From Hevea brasiliensis (taxonomy: Eukaryota > Streptophyta > Magnoliopsida > Malpighiales > Euphorbiaceae), in assembly GCF_030052815.1 (NCBI RefSeq), contig NC_079509.1:41100750-41164749 (forward strand): 64,000 nucleotides of DNA. Reading direction: 5' to 3'. The notes below the pieces were generated by a model. It made no database searches. It was not told the origin of the DNA and saw only the letters and a list, made by a program, of their open reading frames with translations. Positions 34,201 to 46,510 of the stretch are shown piece after piece (the first letter of the stretch is position 1; each line of letters opens with the position of its first letter). Both the position numbers and the translations under genes were made by a program.

Positions 34201-34633
34201 CTTACAAACTGGAAAACCACACTCATTGCAAGCCACAAACAGATCTCCATCCACCGTTAAGCCAATCTGATCCCCACATATCTCACAAACTTGACCATCC
34301 AAGTTCTTCAAAGGCTTGGGCTGCACAAAAAGAAGAAAACACAAAACCAATGAGCTCCGCTTCAATGGCATTGGATTTGTCTATTCCCTTCAAAAGCACA
34401 AAACACAATCTCTCCATTTATCTATTAATCAATGATCATGTCCAGAGGACTGTGAGGTTATGAATTCCAACCTCATTCGGTGTTGAATCAATAAGAAAAA
34501 ACAGAAAACGCATACATTTTAGCATAAACATGCATGCATGCACATGGTTATTTGTTACCTCTTCATGGCCATGAATGACGACGAGCTCATTGCGGTTGTG
34601 AGAGCCAGCGACAAGACCAGCGCTGGCTTCCAT
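28207..34633 (-). CDS. CESA7: Cellulose synthase A catalytic subunit 7 (IRX3 type), complete
   Basis: Thirteen exons: 34559-34633, 34125-34320, 33822-34024, 33602-33695, 33406-33520, 32002-32268, 30766-31111, 30407-30670, 30095-30307, 29803-30010, 29480-29676, 29051-29404, 28207-28788. Together they make 3114 nt, 1037 residues, all GT-AG and in phase. The product polymerises UDP-glucose into cellulose at the plasma membrane, as the CESA7 member of the secondary-wall CESA4/7/8 complex in xylem and fibres. It starts [25 protein letters not shown]-type zinc finger begins CEICGDQ (residue 37) and includes CYEYERREG. Two membrane helices lie in exon 6, with more in exons 12-13. The catalytic D (SDDGAS), DCD (NLDCDHY), TED (SITEDIL) and QVLRW are all present. 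The end [11 protein letters not shown] is CESA7-specific. A MITE sits in intron 5. No lesion is seen. Confidence 0.96.
32429..32915. mobile_element. Mutator-like MITE inside CESA7 intron 5
   Basis: Starts GGATAAATTTTGACAAC and ends TTATTAAAATTTATCC. The inverted arms extend beyond 150 bp (for example aatccctctaactt against its complement near 32800). A perfect 9-bp target duplication GTTGAAATA lies at 32420-32428 and 32916-32924, the hallmark of the Mutator superfamily. Length 487 bp, non-coding. It is a family member of 37911-38406 and of the hairpin at 21412. Confidence 0.92.
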
Positions 34634-37600
34634 GGTGAACGGAGGGAATAGAGCGATGGGTTAAGGGTGAGAAGAGAAGGGGGACTTTCTTTTTAATGAA
34701 TGAAAAGGGTAGGATATGGGATCTGTCTCTCTCACCTAATGTGTGTCCAGGTAAGGGAGGTGGGGTGGGGGAGGTGATGGTGGTGGGCGTTGGTTGCAGA
34801 GTCGCCATTGCCCTAAAGCTAAGCTTCGTATATTTTTCAACTACCTTGTGCCCTTCGTCTGCTACTTCTCTCATGCCTTTATTTTTCACGTACTTTAATT
34901 TTTGTTTTATTTTTACAAATTAAGAAAGTGTGTTGAAAAAGAAAATATGGTGACGACTTTTTTTTTTTTTTTGTCCCTTTCTTTTCAAGGTTGCGTTATT
35001 AATTTGCTATACACTCTTTTTTAATATTTTTGAGAAGATTTCTGTATAATTAATTATTTAGACACTTGGCCATGTAACCTTGTCACACTTAGCTATAATC
35101 ATGGTACAATTAAATGTTTTTTAAATAAATTTAGATTGGATTTGAATTTTAAGATTTAAATTTTAAATATTTAATTTAAAATTTAGAATTCATAAATTTA
35201 AAAATTTTTTATTTAGCTATTAAAAAGAATTTCTTACTTAAAATTACTTAGAAGTTGTGACATTATATAAAGTAAAAGTAATTATTTCAAATTTTTAATT
35301 TTTAAGCTTATCATGAAATTTAAATTTATTTTCATTTAAAATATTTAAATAATATATTTAGTTCAAATTTAGAGTATCAAATCCCTCGGTCCAAATATAA
35401 CATATTAGGTTGTTTATAAATTAAGTCAATAAAATTAACTTATAAAATATATGTTTAATAAGAAGTTAGAATTTTAAATCCCTGCAATCCCTCTCTAATC
35501 ATTTTTTTTAAAGGTAATAATTTTTTATTATCAACGAAGATTTTATGAGTAATTTTTTTATTTAAATTTAATTTATTGTGATCAAAATTCAAAATAAATT
35601 ATATATAATAAAACGTATTTATTAAATAAATGAGATTAACATATTTATATATTAAATTTATAATAAATCGAGTCTAAAAATTTTTTTTTTCATACTTTTC
35701 ATAATCTGATCACAAAGTTTATATAAATACTTATTAAAAAAAAGTAAAATAAAATTACCATTTAAACCAACATTTTAAATTATATATGTTGGGAAACTTC
35801 TGAGAACTTTCAGCAACTGAATCATGCGCGTGTAATTAGTGCAACAATTTTTTGCAATAATATTTGCTTGCTTCCTTGATCTAATATAACATTGGGAGGC
35901 CAATAATCGCAGCATAATTGATCTTCCTGCACTATCTTAAAGGGCTAATTATTGAATACGCTCTAAACACTAAAAAATAGTGTTTCTTTAGATATAATAA
36001 AATAAATTTTCCTTATTTATAAAGAGGTGAGATTCATAATTATAGAGAAATGACATATGTGTACCGGATGCACCTAATAATCTCTCGTCTTAAAGATGTA
36101 GAGAGTAGAGAGATCTCAAATTTGAGTATCCCATCTATCAATTTTAAAATTATTCACAAATATATGAGAAAATGATGTATAGCCCATCAATTGTAAACGG
36201 CTCATAAAATTTTTTTCGACATCACGATTCATCGTGAACTCAAGAATGATAAGACACACATATTTGTATTTTAAATTCATGATAAATAAAATTTCGGTAA
36301 GTTTTTTTCCATAAGATTTGTCCTAAATCATTAATATTTTCTTTTAATTTTTTTTCTTTTCTTTTATTTCATATGTAAGGAAATCATGTCTAAATCTAAA
36401 TTATCGTAGATCCGAAACATGATATATATAATGAAACCAATATAAAATAAGAGAAATTCATATATTTGTAATTTAAATTTATGACAAAACAAGTAAATTT
36501 TTTTCTTTACATGTAATGATAAAAAACTACAAGTTAATTAGGCAGTTTAATCAATCATTTTTCATCTTCAAAACTAAGAGAATAGAGATTTCAATATTTT
36601 TAAGTTGAAATCTCCTTAATCATTTGATATTAACATTTTTATAATAAAAATTATTCAAATAAGAAGATTATCTTTTATAATATAAGTTACATATTATTAT
36701 TAGATTCATTAAAATTTTTATACAAAAAATAAAATAAAAATAAAATAAAATTCCCTAATAAACGCCTGTGCTAAAAGTTAATGTTATCGAAGCTTCAATT
36801 CTTTCTTGGTTGGGAGATATCATCTCTCCTCTAGTGCTAAAGGTCAATGTTACTCAGACAAACGAAATAAGAAGATAGTCAAATAATTATTTTTTTTTTT
36901 CATGGATAAAATGAGAATGGAGTTTTTATTTTTATTTTTTTGGGTAAGAGTAATGACAAAGTCAAAAAAAAAAAAAAAATTATTGAGAGACTAATCATAA
37001 TCTAACAACAAAACATACATATATAATACCAAATATCAAATTATAAGAATTTTTTTTATCAATTTAAAAAATTATTAACAAAATTTTTATAATAAATATA
37101 AGTATTCGATAATTATAATTTTGATTATAATATAATTTTATATTATAAAATTTATCATTTAAAGAAACAAAAATCCAATTCCTAATGGCTGTGATTCTGG
37201 TTCTAATTCCAGTCTGAACTAAAGGCATTTCGATTCTAATTCTGAATGGTTACAAGTTTGATTTTTGGAACTGATGAATTTAAAAAAAAAATAAAGAAAA
37301 AAAAAATATATATATATATAGTTTTGGACCAAAAAATTGGAGAATGTATTTTATTAAATATAGAAATTATTACACAAGAATGATATATTAAATATAACGA
37401 GTAAAAAAATAGATGAATTTTTCGATGAGAAAAAATATATATCTATACTTGCCACCTCTAATTAAAAGTTAAAAATAACATAAGTAAAATTATCATCAAA
37501 TTTAAAGAAGATGAGAGATATAAATCTATTTCAATTATACAACTTGGATTAGTTAGCTTCTTATATCATTGCATACTGTCATCGGCCTTGCACGGACTGA

Positions 37601-37910
37601 TGACTTGTCAATGTGGAATTCCTTCTAAACATGCATAATATTTTATTAACATTTCACATAAAAACAATAGAATAAGAAAAATTGAAGGAATTTCTGTATA
37701 ATAATTGAGGCGTTTTGTTTTATGAAACTAATTGATTCCTTCAATTTTGGATCATTCCCATGCTCTTTAAAAATAATTATAATATTTACAATTTCAATAA
37801 AAAAAATGTGAGCAATATTAATTTCTATAATGATGAGTTTGATTTACTAGATGAAATTTTAATTTGCGGGGACATTTTTGGCAAATTTTATATAACATAT
37901 CTCACTTGAA
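34634..37910. other. CESA7 upstream region and AT-rich intergenic DNA
   Basis: Immediately upstream of CESA7 is a pyrimidine/G-rich stretch (34640-34860) likely to hold the 5' leader and core promoter. An ACCTAAT at 34734-34740 matches the secondary-wall MYB element consensus ACC(A/T)A(A/C)(T/C), but at one site this short it may be chance. No clear TATA box was found. From 35000 on the DNA is AT-rich with poly-A/T runs (for example 36965-36980). No gene or structured RNA is recognised. Confidence 0.5.
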
Positions 37911-38406
37911 GGATAAGTTTTGACAACCGTCCCTAAACTTATTTAATTGCAACATTACGGTCTCTCAACTTAAAAATGTAACATAAAACCTTATGAACTT
38001 TTAAATTTTGCACAATAAAATTCATCTAACCTATAATTACTATAATTACTAGTTTTTCAGGTAAATATTGACTTGAACAGTTCTAACATAGAGTTTGTCA
38101 GTATTTCTCTTTTCTCTCTCAAGTCATGTGTAAATTGAATCATTCTCTTCTTTATAGACAAGAAAATTTTTTACGTGTAGAGAAAATAATTTTACACTTT
38201 GCATAAGAGATGAGAGAGAAATATTGATTAAGCACCATGTGGGAACTGTTGAGGTTAATTTCTAACTGGAAAATCAATAATTGAAAATTAGAGAAATTTT
38301 ACTGTGTAAAATTTGAAAGTTCGGGGGGTTTTATATTACATTTTGAAGTTAAAGGGCTGTATTGTTACAACCATATAAGTTCAGGGACAGTAGTTGAAAT
38401 TTATCC
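37911..38406. mobile_element. Mutator-like MITE, intergenic copy
   Basis: Begins GGATAAGTTTTGACAACCGT and ends GTTGAAATTTATCC. It is collinear over its length with the CESA7 intron element, including the internal gagagaaatattgattaagc segment. The flanks TCACTTGAA and TCATTTGAA (after one extra C) look like a 9-bp duplication with one change. Length 496 bp, no coding capacity. Confidence 0.85.
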
Positions 38407-38574
38407 CTCATTTGAATCATAAAATGTCTTCACTCTTTCATTTACGCTACGATGCATTAAAATAAATTAATAACATTTTTAATAGATTAATAAAATTTGA
38501 TACGTATCACATCAATTTTACAGGGAGATATTAGGTATTATATATATATGAATTTGCAAACCTTTCCTTTTTCT

Positions 38575-38700
38575 TTTTTTGTCTGGGGGAGAGGGGATCA
38601 AACCGGGGATGTTATCTCAGGTTCATTATGCCCTTGCCACTGGACTAAAGCTAAGCAAGCTCAAACTTTTCCTTGGGAGCTAAGGATTACGCGGATTCAT
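38575..38700 (-). mobile_element. tRNA-derived SINE-like fragment
   Basis: Read on the minus strand there is an A-box-like TAGTCCAGTGG (38647-38637), fitting TRGYNNARNGG. After 32 bases comes a B-box-like GGTTTGATCCC (38604-38594), one change from GGTTCRANNCC. An A-rich tail (about 38580-38565) follows. This is the layout of a short tRNA-derived SINE. It is not a tRNA gene: no cloverleaf was found. Boundaries are approximate. Confidence 0.55.
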
Positions 38701-39767
38701 ATCATTTTGTATTAAAGTCTCACTTTGCACAGATTAGTGGACCATGTACAAAAGTTTTCTGATGTTCTTCAAAAGAGGTTGGGGTGAATGAATCATAATC
38801 CTGGTTGCTTTACGAGAAAGTTCAGTCTAAAGAGGTTGAGAAAAATATATTTCACATCAGTTCTATAGAGAAATTTTAAGTGTTATATATATGAATGTGC
38901 AAATATGTATATTTAACATAAAAAAAAATTACCATCTAACGTAATAGATGCGATATTTGCACTAGGATTATCAAAACCAGTAGGAAAATTTTTTAATAAA
39001 AAAAATTTATCTAAAATGTTTTTTTATTAACCTTGTAATATATTGAGCTATATATCTTCATTATAAACTCTAAGAAGCTAAGTTTTTCTTGAATAATATG
39101 ATGCAATTTGTTTTATAGAAAATATTTTATTGTAAAATATTTTTTATATTTTTTAGTATTTTTAGTATTCAAGAAAATAAATCAATGGAAAACTTTTATA
39201 GTTAAAGGAAAAATTAAATCATTTTTAAGAAAAATAATTTTCTGTTTCAAAAGAGAAATATTTTAAAATTTGATAATTTTATTAAAATATAAAAATAATT
39301 ATACATAAGTAACATAAACATATATAATTAATGTAACGTTATAATCAAATAATTAAAAATATTTTTATGATAAACCTTTCTTTAGAAAATAATTTTCATA
39401 AAAATATTTACATATACTAATTATTTTTCAATGACAAATTAAATAATTCTCATATAGAAATTAATTTGTTAGTATCACTGCAAATATCGAAACAAACAAA
39501 ATCCGATGGCCCAACCTATTAAATACTTAATTTTACCAACTCATTTTTTTAAAGAAAAAAATTGAAATAATTATTATTTTGTTAAAGTATTTCTTAGAAC
39601 CTTCTCAAGTTAAAGTTTAAGATATTTTGAAAAAATTTTAAATTATAACTTTTCACCGAATGAAAAAAATAAGTGCTCAACTGCTAATTAACCTATCAAA
39701 TTTTCTTTTTTTTTTTATATATATATAACACTTTTGAAAATGTTCAATAACTCGTGGTTGTCCTAAA
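38701..39767. other. AT-rich intergenic DNA, no gene seen
   Basis: Dominated by A/T runs. Segments around 39110-39420 (gaaaatattttattgtaaaa and its near-complements) resemble an eroded MITE similar to 14110-14460, without definable ends. Confidence 0.45.
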
Positions 39768-40209
39768 TAGGAATGGCAATGGGCCAAATTTTTACAGGTA
39801 TCTGATTTGATCAAACCCTAATATAATAAATTTGAATAATATATAATCGAAATTTGAGACGAATTCAAGTTTGAAATTTGATATCCGTGATGAGTTCAGA
39901 TTAGATTTGGACTTTACATGTTGAATATCCGTTACTCGAATTCATGTATATAAATATTTAAATAAATATAAAATATATATTTTTATAATAATATTTATAA
40001 ATTTTTATATATTTTATTTTATATAAAATAAAATTAAAATGTTTTATGAAATTATTAAATTTTTAAAATATAAATTATTAATAAAAATAATTTTTTTATG
40101 AAGATTTTTAATTAAAATATATATAATTAAATAAATTCGAGTATTTTTCGAATAATAATAACAATCAGATTTGAAATGGATTCGAGTTTTGAGGATATTG
40201 CCATCTCTA
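39768..40209. mobile_element. hAT-like MITE (442 bp)
   Basis: The left end TAGGAATGGCAATGGG and the complement of the right end TAGAGATGGCAATATC form short inverted repeats. Subterminal ATTCGAGTTTGA/ATTCGAGTTTTG type motifs recur. The flanks GTCCTAAA and ATCGTAAA match at 6 of 8 positions, as expected for an aged 8-bp hAT duplication. Non-coding. Confidence 0.65.
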
Positions 40210-41672
40210 ATCGTAAAAACTCAAATTGACTGATTTGGGTGCCGTCTAAAAAGTCTCATAGCTGTTTCCTTTCTTGAATTTGAAAATATACCCACATTTA
40301 TTCAATTTTACATGCAATTCAATAAAATGCGCAAGGAATATATCAGATTTTAGGGATTTTTCATTGTGATCCGATTAAGTTGGAATTGGAGCTTTCGCCT
40401 TCACCCTCAACCAAGTCGATGTACTCACTTTTCATTGGTTAGATAAAGAAACGAGAGCTGGCTCTTAAATAATTCCACTAAACTCTTTATCTTATATGTT
40501 TTGAACGTTTTATTGGACCTCCACTTCACTTTTTTTGTATTACAAAAAATAAAATCAACTAAATAAAAAATTATTTAAGAGAATTGAAAGATGTTAAGAG
40601 AGTTGAAAGAATTAAAAAAAAAAATGTATAAAAATTATGAATTGTTTGGAAATGAAATTTGTTAAGTATTTAAAGGCAAAATTCTTTTTTATTTTTTTGC
40701 CAGCAACATAAAAAAAAAAAAAGGCCGTGATTACTTGGCACGCCACTTAGCACTCTCATACAGTGTCATCTACTTTTTTTTTTTTAAATGATAATAAATT
40801 ATATTGAATCAAATTGATGAACTAACCCGTCGATTCTGATTTAGTCCAATTCAGGGGCTCCGACCGGTTCCGGTAGGTCCTAAGCCTAATCCAAATCGTA
40901 GCCAGGCCGTGGGTGACTTTTTACTCTTCTTTTCATACTTTTCCTTGGTTTTTCTTCAACTTCTTTAAAAGTGAAATACCATTTCACAAAAGCTTAAAAC
41001 TCAATTGTGAAATAGCTTAGAACTCAATTTCACCTTTCTCGTTCAATTTAATTTATTTTTAAATTTTAATTTAAATTAATTTAAATTTTTTAATTTAATT
41101 CAAAAGTTAAAAAATTTAATTTCTTAATTTTTAGTTTAAATAAAAAAAATAACTTAAAATTAAGAAATTAAACTTTTTAATTTTTATTTAAATTAGAAAA
41201 TAAAAAAGTTAAACTATAAATTTTAATTTTTAAACTCAATTAAATTTAAATTAAAAATTTTAAAATAATTTATAAAAAAAAAATAAAATATACGCGAAAT
41301 TGAACATTTTGCCATTTCAGAACCATCTACCATAAATGGCCCACCTGACACGTATTTACCAAATTTCCAATATTTCTACAGCCATATAAGTTGAAAAAAA
41401 AATCCATTATTTTCAAAAATAGAGGTGTCCGTTAGCAGGTTACGAAAGCTGAAAAAAATGTGAAAGTGCAATGCTTGAGCAGCAAGAACTTAACATCAAA
41501 GCCAACTTCAAATCGTTAGTTGGGTGAGTTGAAGCCTCTACATCCAGACAGAGTAACCCCTCCTACTTCATTACACCACCTCCTCTCCTCTGTCAATTTT
41601 ATAGCCCGATATATAGAAAAAGCCATGCCACACCAAACCATACTAGCCTTCCAGTTTTGCATTCATTAGGAG

Positions 41673-41708
<36 letters not shown>

Positions 41709-42427
41709 TCTCCCTCTCTCTTTCATTTTTGGTAATGAGTAGTAGTAACTTATTTTAAAATCAAAGACACAGATTGATTCCTTTTACAGCCTCCTAATAG
41801 CTTCTCCTCTCCGGATTTCTCGTTGACCATGGGACACAAATCAAGAAAATGTATATAAATCCATCAACTTCCGAGTTACAGAAAAATAACCATAAAGCAA
41901 AGAAGATTCTCATTTCAGATTTACTTTCCTGCTTTGTTGGTTCCCATACGCTGATTGATTGTGTCGGTCCAATCCATGTATGCCAATCGCAGGAGGAAGC
42001 TTTATACTTTTCTCATATTGGTTTACAGAACTCCTTCAATGCATGACTGACCTTTTTGTGCATTTTTTCCTCAAGTTCATACACTCGACCTTTAGTAACA
42101 TCAACCTGTCGAGAATGAAGAGCACTATTCTTGGAATTGCAGCCTCATAGCATTCATAAATTTACTATAAGGTCTCAGTCCTAACATTATAAAGCACCCT
42201 AATCTGGCTGAAGACTAGAAACATACGAAAACAAATAAACAAATCAAGTCCAATCTCAGAATTATTAAAACTACGAAAAGTTGCTTATGTTGTAAAAATC
42301 TGGTAAGCATGTTGTATTACTCCAGGCTAGTAAGCTGTACATAAGCTCAGATACCAAACCTATTTGACAGAAAAAAAAAAAATGGAGTACCTGCCAACCA
42401 TTCCCCTCATAAAACCTCCCAAAGTAC
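40210..42427. other. Intergenic DNA and IF-3 3' flank
   Basis: AT-rich to about 41400, then more balanced sequence leading to the 3' end of the IF-3 gene. No second gene is recognised. Open frames near 41849-42150 overlap the likely IF-3 3' UTR and show no known domain. A (CT)n tract is listed separately. Confidence 0.45.
41674..41722. repeat. (CT)n microsatellite
   Basis: About 15 perfect CT units followed by CCCTCT variants, in the region downstream of the IF-3 gene. Confidence 0.95.
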
Positions 42428-45400
42428 TCACACACCAGCTGACACTTCATTTATGGCTGACTTGTCTCTTTTCTTTGGCAGCTCCTGCGTTTTCTGTAGA
42501 ACAGCCTTATTTGGCACCAAAGCAATAAATATATTCCTATCCCTGAAGTTCTTGCTCTCCTCGGTTGCAAGCTACAAATTGCACCATCAACCGAAAGTCA
42601 GAAATGAAGACTAGAATACTTAAAATAAAATTCGTAGCCAATTTAATAAAGAAAGACCAAGTAATGAGGGAAAATGAAAATCAATGTTATACCAAATGGT
42701 TTTCAGCTTGCCTTGCATATAACTTATTTGCTGTACAACAGTTCAGTCTATTTGAAACTATGGCCTAAACAAAAAAGCCCTTCCTGTTAGCCTAACAGAC
42801 TTTACATTTACCATGGTTTCTATTTGAATTAAGTTAGCTTGATATGAGTAGATATCAAACAGAGCAGGAGAGAGGGTGAAGTGCAGCAACTTTGGTAGAG
42901 CTATTTATTTATAGCTAAAAGATTTAGTTAGCGAATTTTAATCATTTGAGTTTATTGTAGTAGTCAATATTTTTCGACTCCAGCTGACGGAGCAGTTATT
43001 TCCCACCTATTCTACTTTTCCTTTTCTTTGATGTATATAAGACATTGTTATGAATCACACACACAAAAATTAAAAAACACAAAATTTACATGATTCAATG
43101 TAAGCCTACTCCACCAACAATTCCACTAGTAAAAGGAAAAATAATTACAATCACTAATTATTTTTCTAACCTACAATCACTCACAAATGCCTCACACAGC
43201 CACACAAAAACACAGATTTTCGATGGCCTTACTTTGCACGTTCTACCAATTCTTTCAAATATCATTGCAAATTCGGTGCACCGGTACCACCTTCCATATG
43301 GCCACAAGCTTCACCTTTTATAGGAGAAATTAAGTCAGCCACTACAAGTCCAATTTTAATTGGATTTGGCATATTCTTCCTTTTATGGACAAAAGTCTAA
43401 TGCCTTCACAATTTGAGTTTCCATCACCAAATTTCTCCATTTTTTTTTTATTTTTAATCTAAAACTTCCTATTTAATTTTCAATCCTAATTTCAATTAAA
43501 CTTGGACTCTAACAGACATGTATCTGCTGTAGCTTGATATGATGGAATGAGAATTCTCTCACTTTGCAACACTAGACCCAGCCCAGCCCACTTCAGAAAC
43601 CTCTAAGAAATGCCATAATTTTTATATGGTTCTTTTTTTTTTTATCATTTTTCCTTTCGTTTGCTCTCAAAACAAGTATCATCATATCAGATTTTCAAAA
43701 TATGCTGCATATCATTCTTTCTTCCTAAATTTTATAGGCCATTCAGTCATACACAAGCATAAATACAAGTCAAGAGTACCTCCCCAACATCATTCTGGAA
43801 ACGTCTGATAAGCTCAATAGCAATATTTCTGAAATCATTTTCACGACCTTTCAAGTTCACTATGACCTTAACCTGAAAGGAGTACAGTATATCAAACAAA
43901 AGAAAAATTCATCCTAGATTCAGCATTTGAGCAAGCAAACATATACTAGCAATTAAAAGAAAAAATTTAACAACCTTATCGCCATCTTTTAAAAACTTCC
44001 GAGCAGCTCTCAAACGTACATCATAATCATGTTGATCAATGTTGTAACTGTTAACAAAAATTAATAAAAAAAAAAAACACATTTTTAAAGAAACAATTGA
44101 AAAATGGCTACAAAAGCTAGTCTGAGATATTTTAATACCATAGCTTTCAAACCACATGATCAAACAATTTGAAACTCATACAAAAATCCTTGGTTATCAT
44201 ACCAATCATGTTTCCAACATAAGCACACCAACAACGCATGCATAAAGGGCCAATCCACAATACAAAGGCTAAAGTTGCACAAGATACTCAATGTCTTGTA
44301 GCTCTATCATCAGGAATGAGAAATCAATGTTACGAGAAAAAAGAAAAACAGGAATTACAACCGGTGAAGATGAAGGACGATGTATTTGCAAACCCAAGAA
44401 CCCAGTCTAGATAACCTTCATGAAACGTTTTCCAATATTGAGCTATTCACCACTCCAATGATATAAGGCATATGTAAAACATGCCATTGATTGACAATCA
44501 TCCATATCTGCCCCATTATCTTTCAGATTACCACAGGGGTAAGTTGCATGCCTTGGATAATAGCAGGCATAAACTCTACATGCCTTGGAAAATTGAACAA
44601 ACTTTTCAGCTTTCTCTCTACTATCATCAAGCTTCAGGCATTTAGTCACTTTGATACATCAGTTTTCAGATGGATATTTAACAGCATGCTAATCAACGTG
44701 AAAACATCCATTTGATAAGATTATGCATGACAAGGATGTCGTGTTTTTTAGCAATCAATGGAAAGCCTCAATTAATGCACTACCATAAAACAGAATTTAA
44801 AGAAACATACAGATTGAGGAATCATCAATGAGATCGTGGATAAATAGTACAAGAAATGACAGACACTGTTACTTACCCCATTTTAAGTTCCTTCAGATCC
44901 ATGCGACTTGCTGACATGTAAGAGCACACTTTTGTCAGTATACAGACTTAACATACATCACGATTACATCAAGCTCTACAACATATTGCATATTTACCAG
45001 CACTTTTCTTCTGCTGTACTCTCTTCTTCTTTTGCAATTCATATCTATATTTGCTGATAAAGAAGTAAAGCAAGTATTATTGCACTTTCTAGTTGGAAAA
45101 GTAAAATGTTGCCTTGATCTGTAAAACGTGACATGCTATACCAGCTCAGCCATTTACAGTTGCTATAATACATCGATTCTATAGATTTTACACAATTATG
45201 GAAAAAAGTATATTTTTGGCTGATTAATACAAATTGCCACCATGACTGTCTTCTACGGTAGCAGCAGCAGCAAAACATAAAAGATATAAAATAATTGACT
45301 AAATAGACAAACAAACAATTTGCTTTCATGTATTATATAAAAAGAGGTGTAAAGAACTTCATACTTGTAATCCATTATTCTAACAACTGGAGGATCTGCA

Positions 45401-46510
45401 TCTGGGGATAATATCACCTGCAAAAGTAACAGAACAAAATATTCACACAACAGAGGCTCAAAAGGTTTTCTTTTTTTAAAAAAAAAAAGAAAAAAAAAAG
45501 AACAGAACATCTGTCCTCTCTTGAATGCAGTTGCAAATATGAGTGATCCCAATTTATGAACCAAAGGGCACTGTTTACTCAGGAAAACCATTTCTTCAAA
45601 AATTCCTTTACTTTTCTAAACTTTTCCCAAACTAGAAAAAAAAAATGCTTTTTGTAATTGTCTCGAGTTACTAATGCCTCATGCAAAAGTGAAAGCAAAG
45701 AGCAAACTGTTTTGGGTGGATTGGTTGATATAAAGTGGACACTCCATATAATGCGATATAAGCACATAAAGCAACCACAATCTTACATAAACATACCAAG
45801 TTTGAAAAGCTCACTCCTTTACATAACTGAGAAGTGAACAATACATACCAAATCAAGTTCAGCATCTTCAGCCATTTGAATTGCCTCACTTTTAGGCACC
45901 ACTCCAACCTACACAGACCCATACACTAAATTACCAACTAATCACATACACAACAAAAGCCAATCAAACTCTTCCCATCTGATTAATTGCTGATAGAACT
46001 GATAAATTAGGACTCCAATAAGTTCCAATTCTTCTTTCTACACATAATTTCACATTTTAAGCTACCAAATAGAAAGGAAAAAACCGAAAAAAGAGTCACC
46101 ACTAACCATGTTTTGCTGCTGATCAATGAGCCTCACAGTAGATGACCTAAAAGACAAAGCAAATTCACAAAAATTATATTCAATTCATTACTTCTCGACA
46201 TGGCACAAAATATACCAACTAGTAATTACCGAATGCTAGATATATCAAGAGCCTGCTCTTCGTCGGAATCACTCTGCCTTGACCGCCGAGAACCGCTGTA
46301 AGAACGTGAGCCACCGTAACGTGCGGTGACTACAGAGGTGGGGAAGGCGCATGAGAGAGAGATGAAAGAGTCGGGTTTGGAGATATTCAAGCGGAGTCCG
46401 AAGAAGTTGGAGGAGAGAGGAAGAAGAGACGACGTCGTTTTGGTGGTCGTTGGGGTAAGGATAGGGTCGAAGGGGTACCCACTGGTGCGGGCGCTGGTTA
46501 ACCCAGCCAT
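42428..46510 (-). CDS. Chloroplast translation initiation factor IF-3 (SVR9/SVR9-like)
   Basis: Nine exons: 46230-46510, 46107-46146, 45849-45908, 45365-45417, 44998-45053, 44877-44910, 43975-44047, 43780-43872, 42428-42571. They total 834 nt, 277 residues, in phase with GT-AG borders. The factor binds the 30S subunit and controls start-codon selection in plastids. Exon 1 is a serine/threonine-rich, acid-poor transit peptide (residues 1 to about 70). The N-domain begins VRLIDQQQNMVGVVPKSEAI and contains VVRIMDYNKYRYELQKKKR. The linker and C-domain follow (MDLKELKMGYNIDQHDYDVR, KVIVNLKGRENDFRNIAIEL). The body is of bacterial IF-3 length. Arabidopsis has two such plastid genes; synteny favours the At4g30690 type, so no symbol is assigned. 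No lesions seen. Confidence 0.93.

Noticed and set aside
34734..34740. ACCTAAT as a secondary-wall MYB binding site for CESA7
   Set aside because: Seven bases, one clear site, probably within the leader; too weak to annotate as an element, so only mentioned in the upstream region.
38497..38715. 72-codon frame covering the SINE-like segment
   Set aside because: No domain; better explained by the A-box/B-box structure on the opposite strand.
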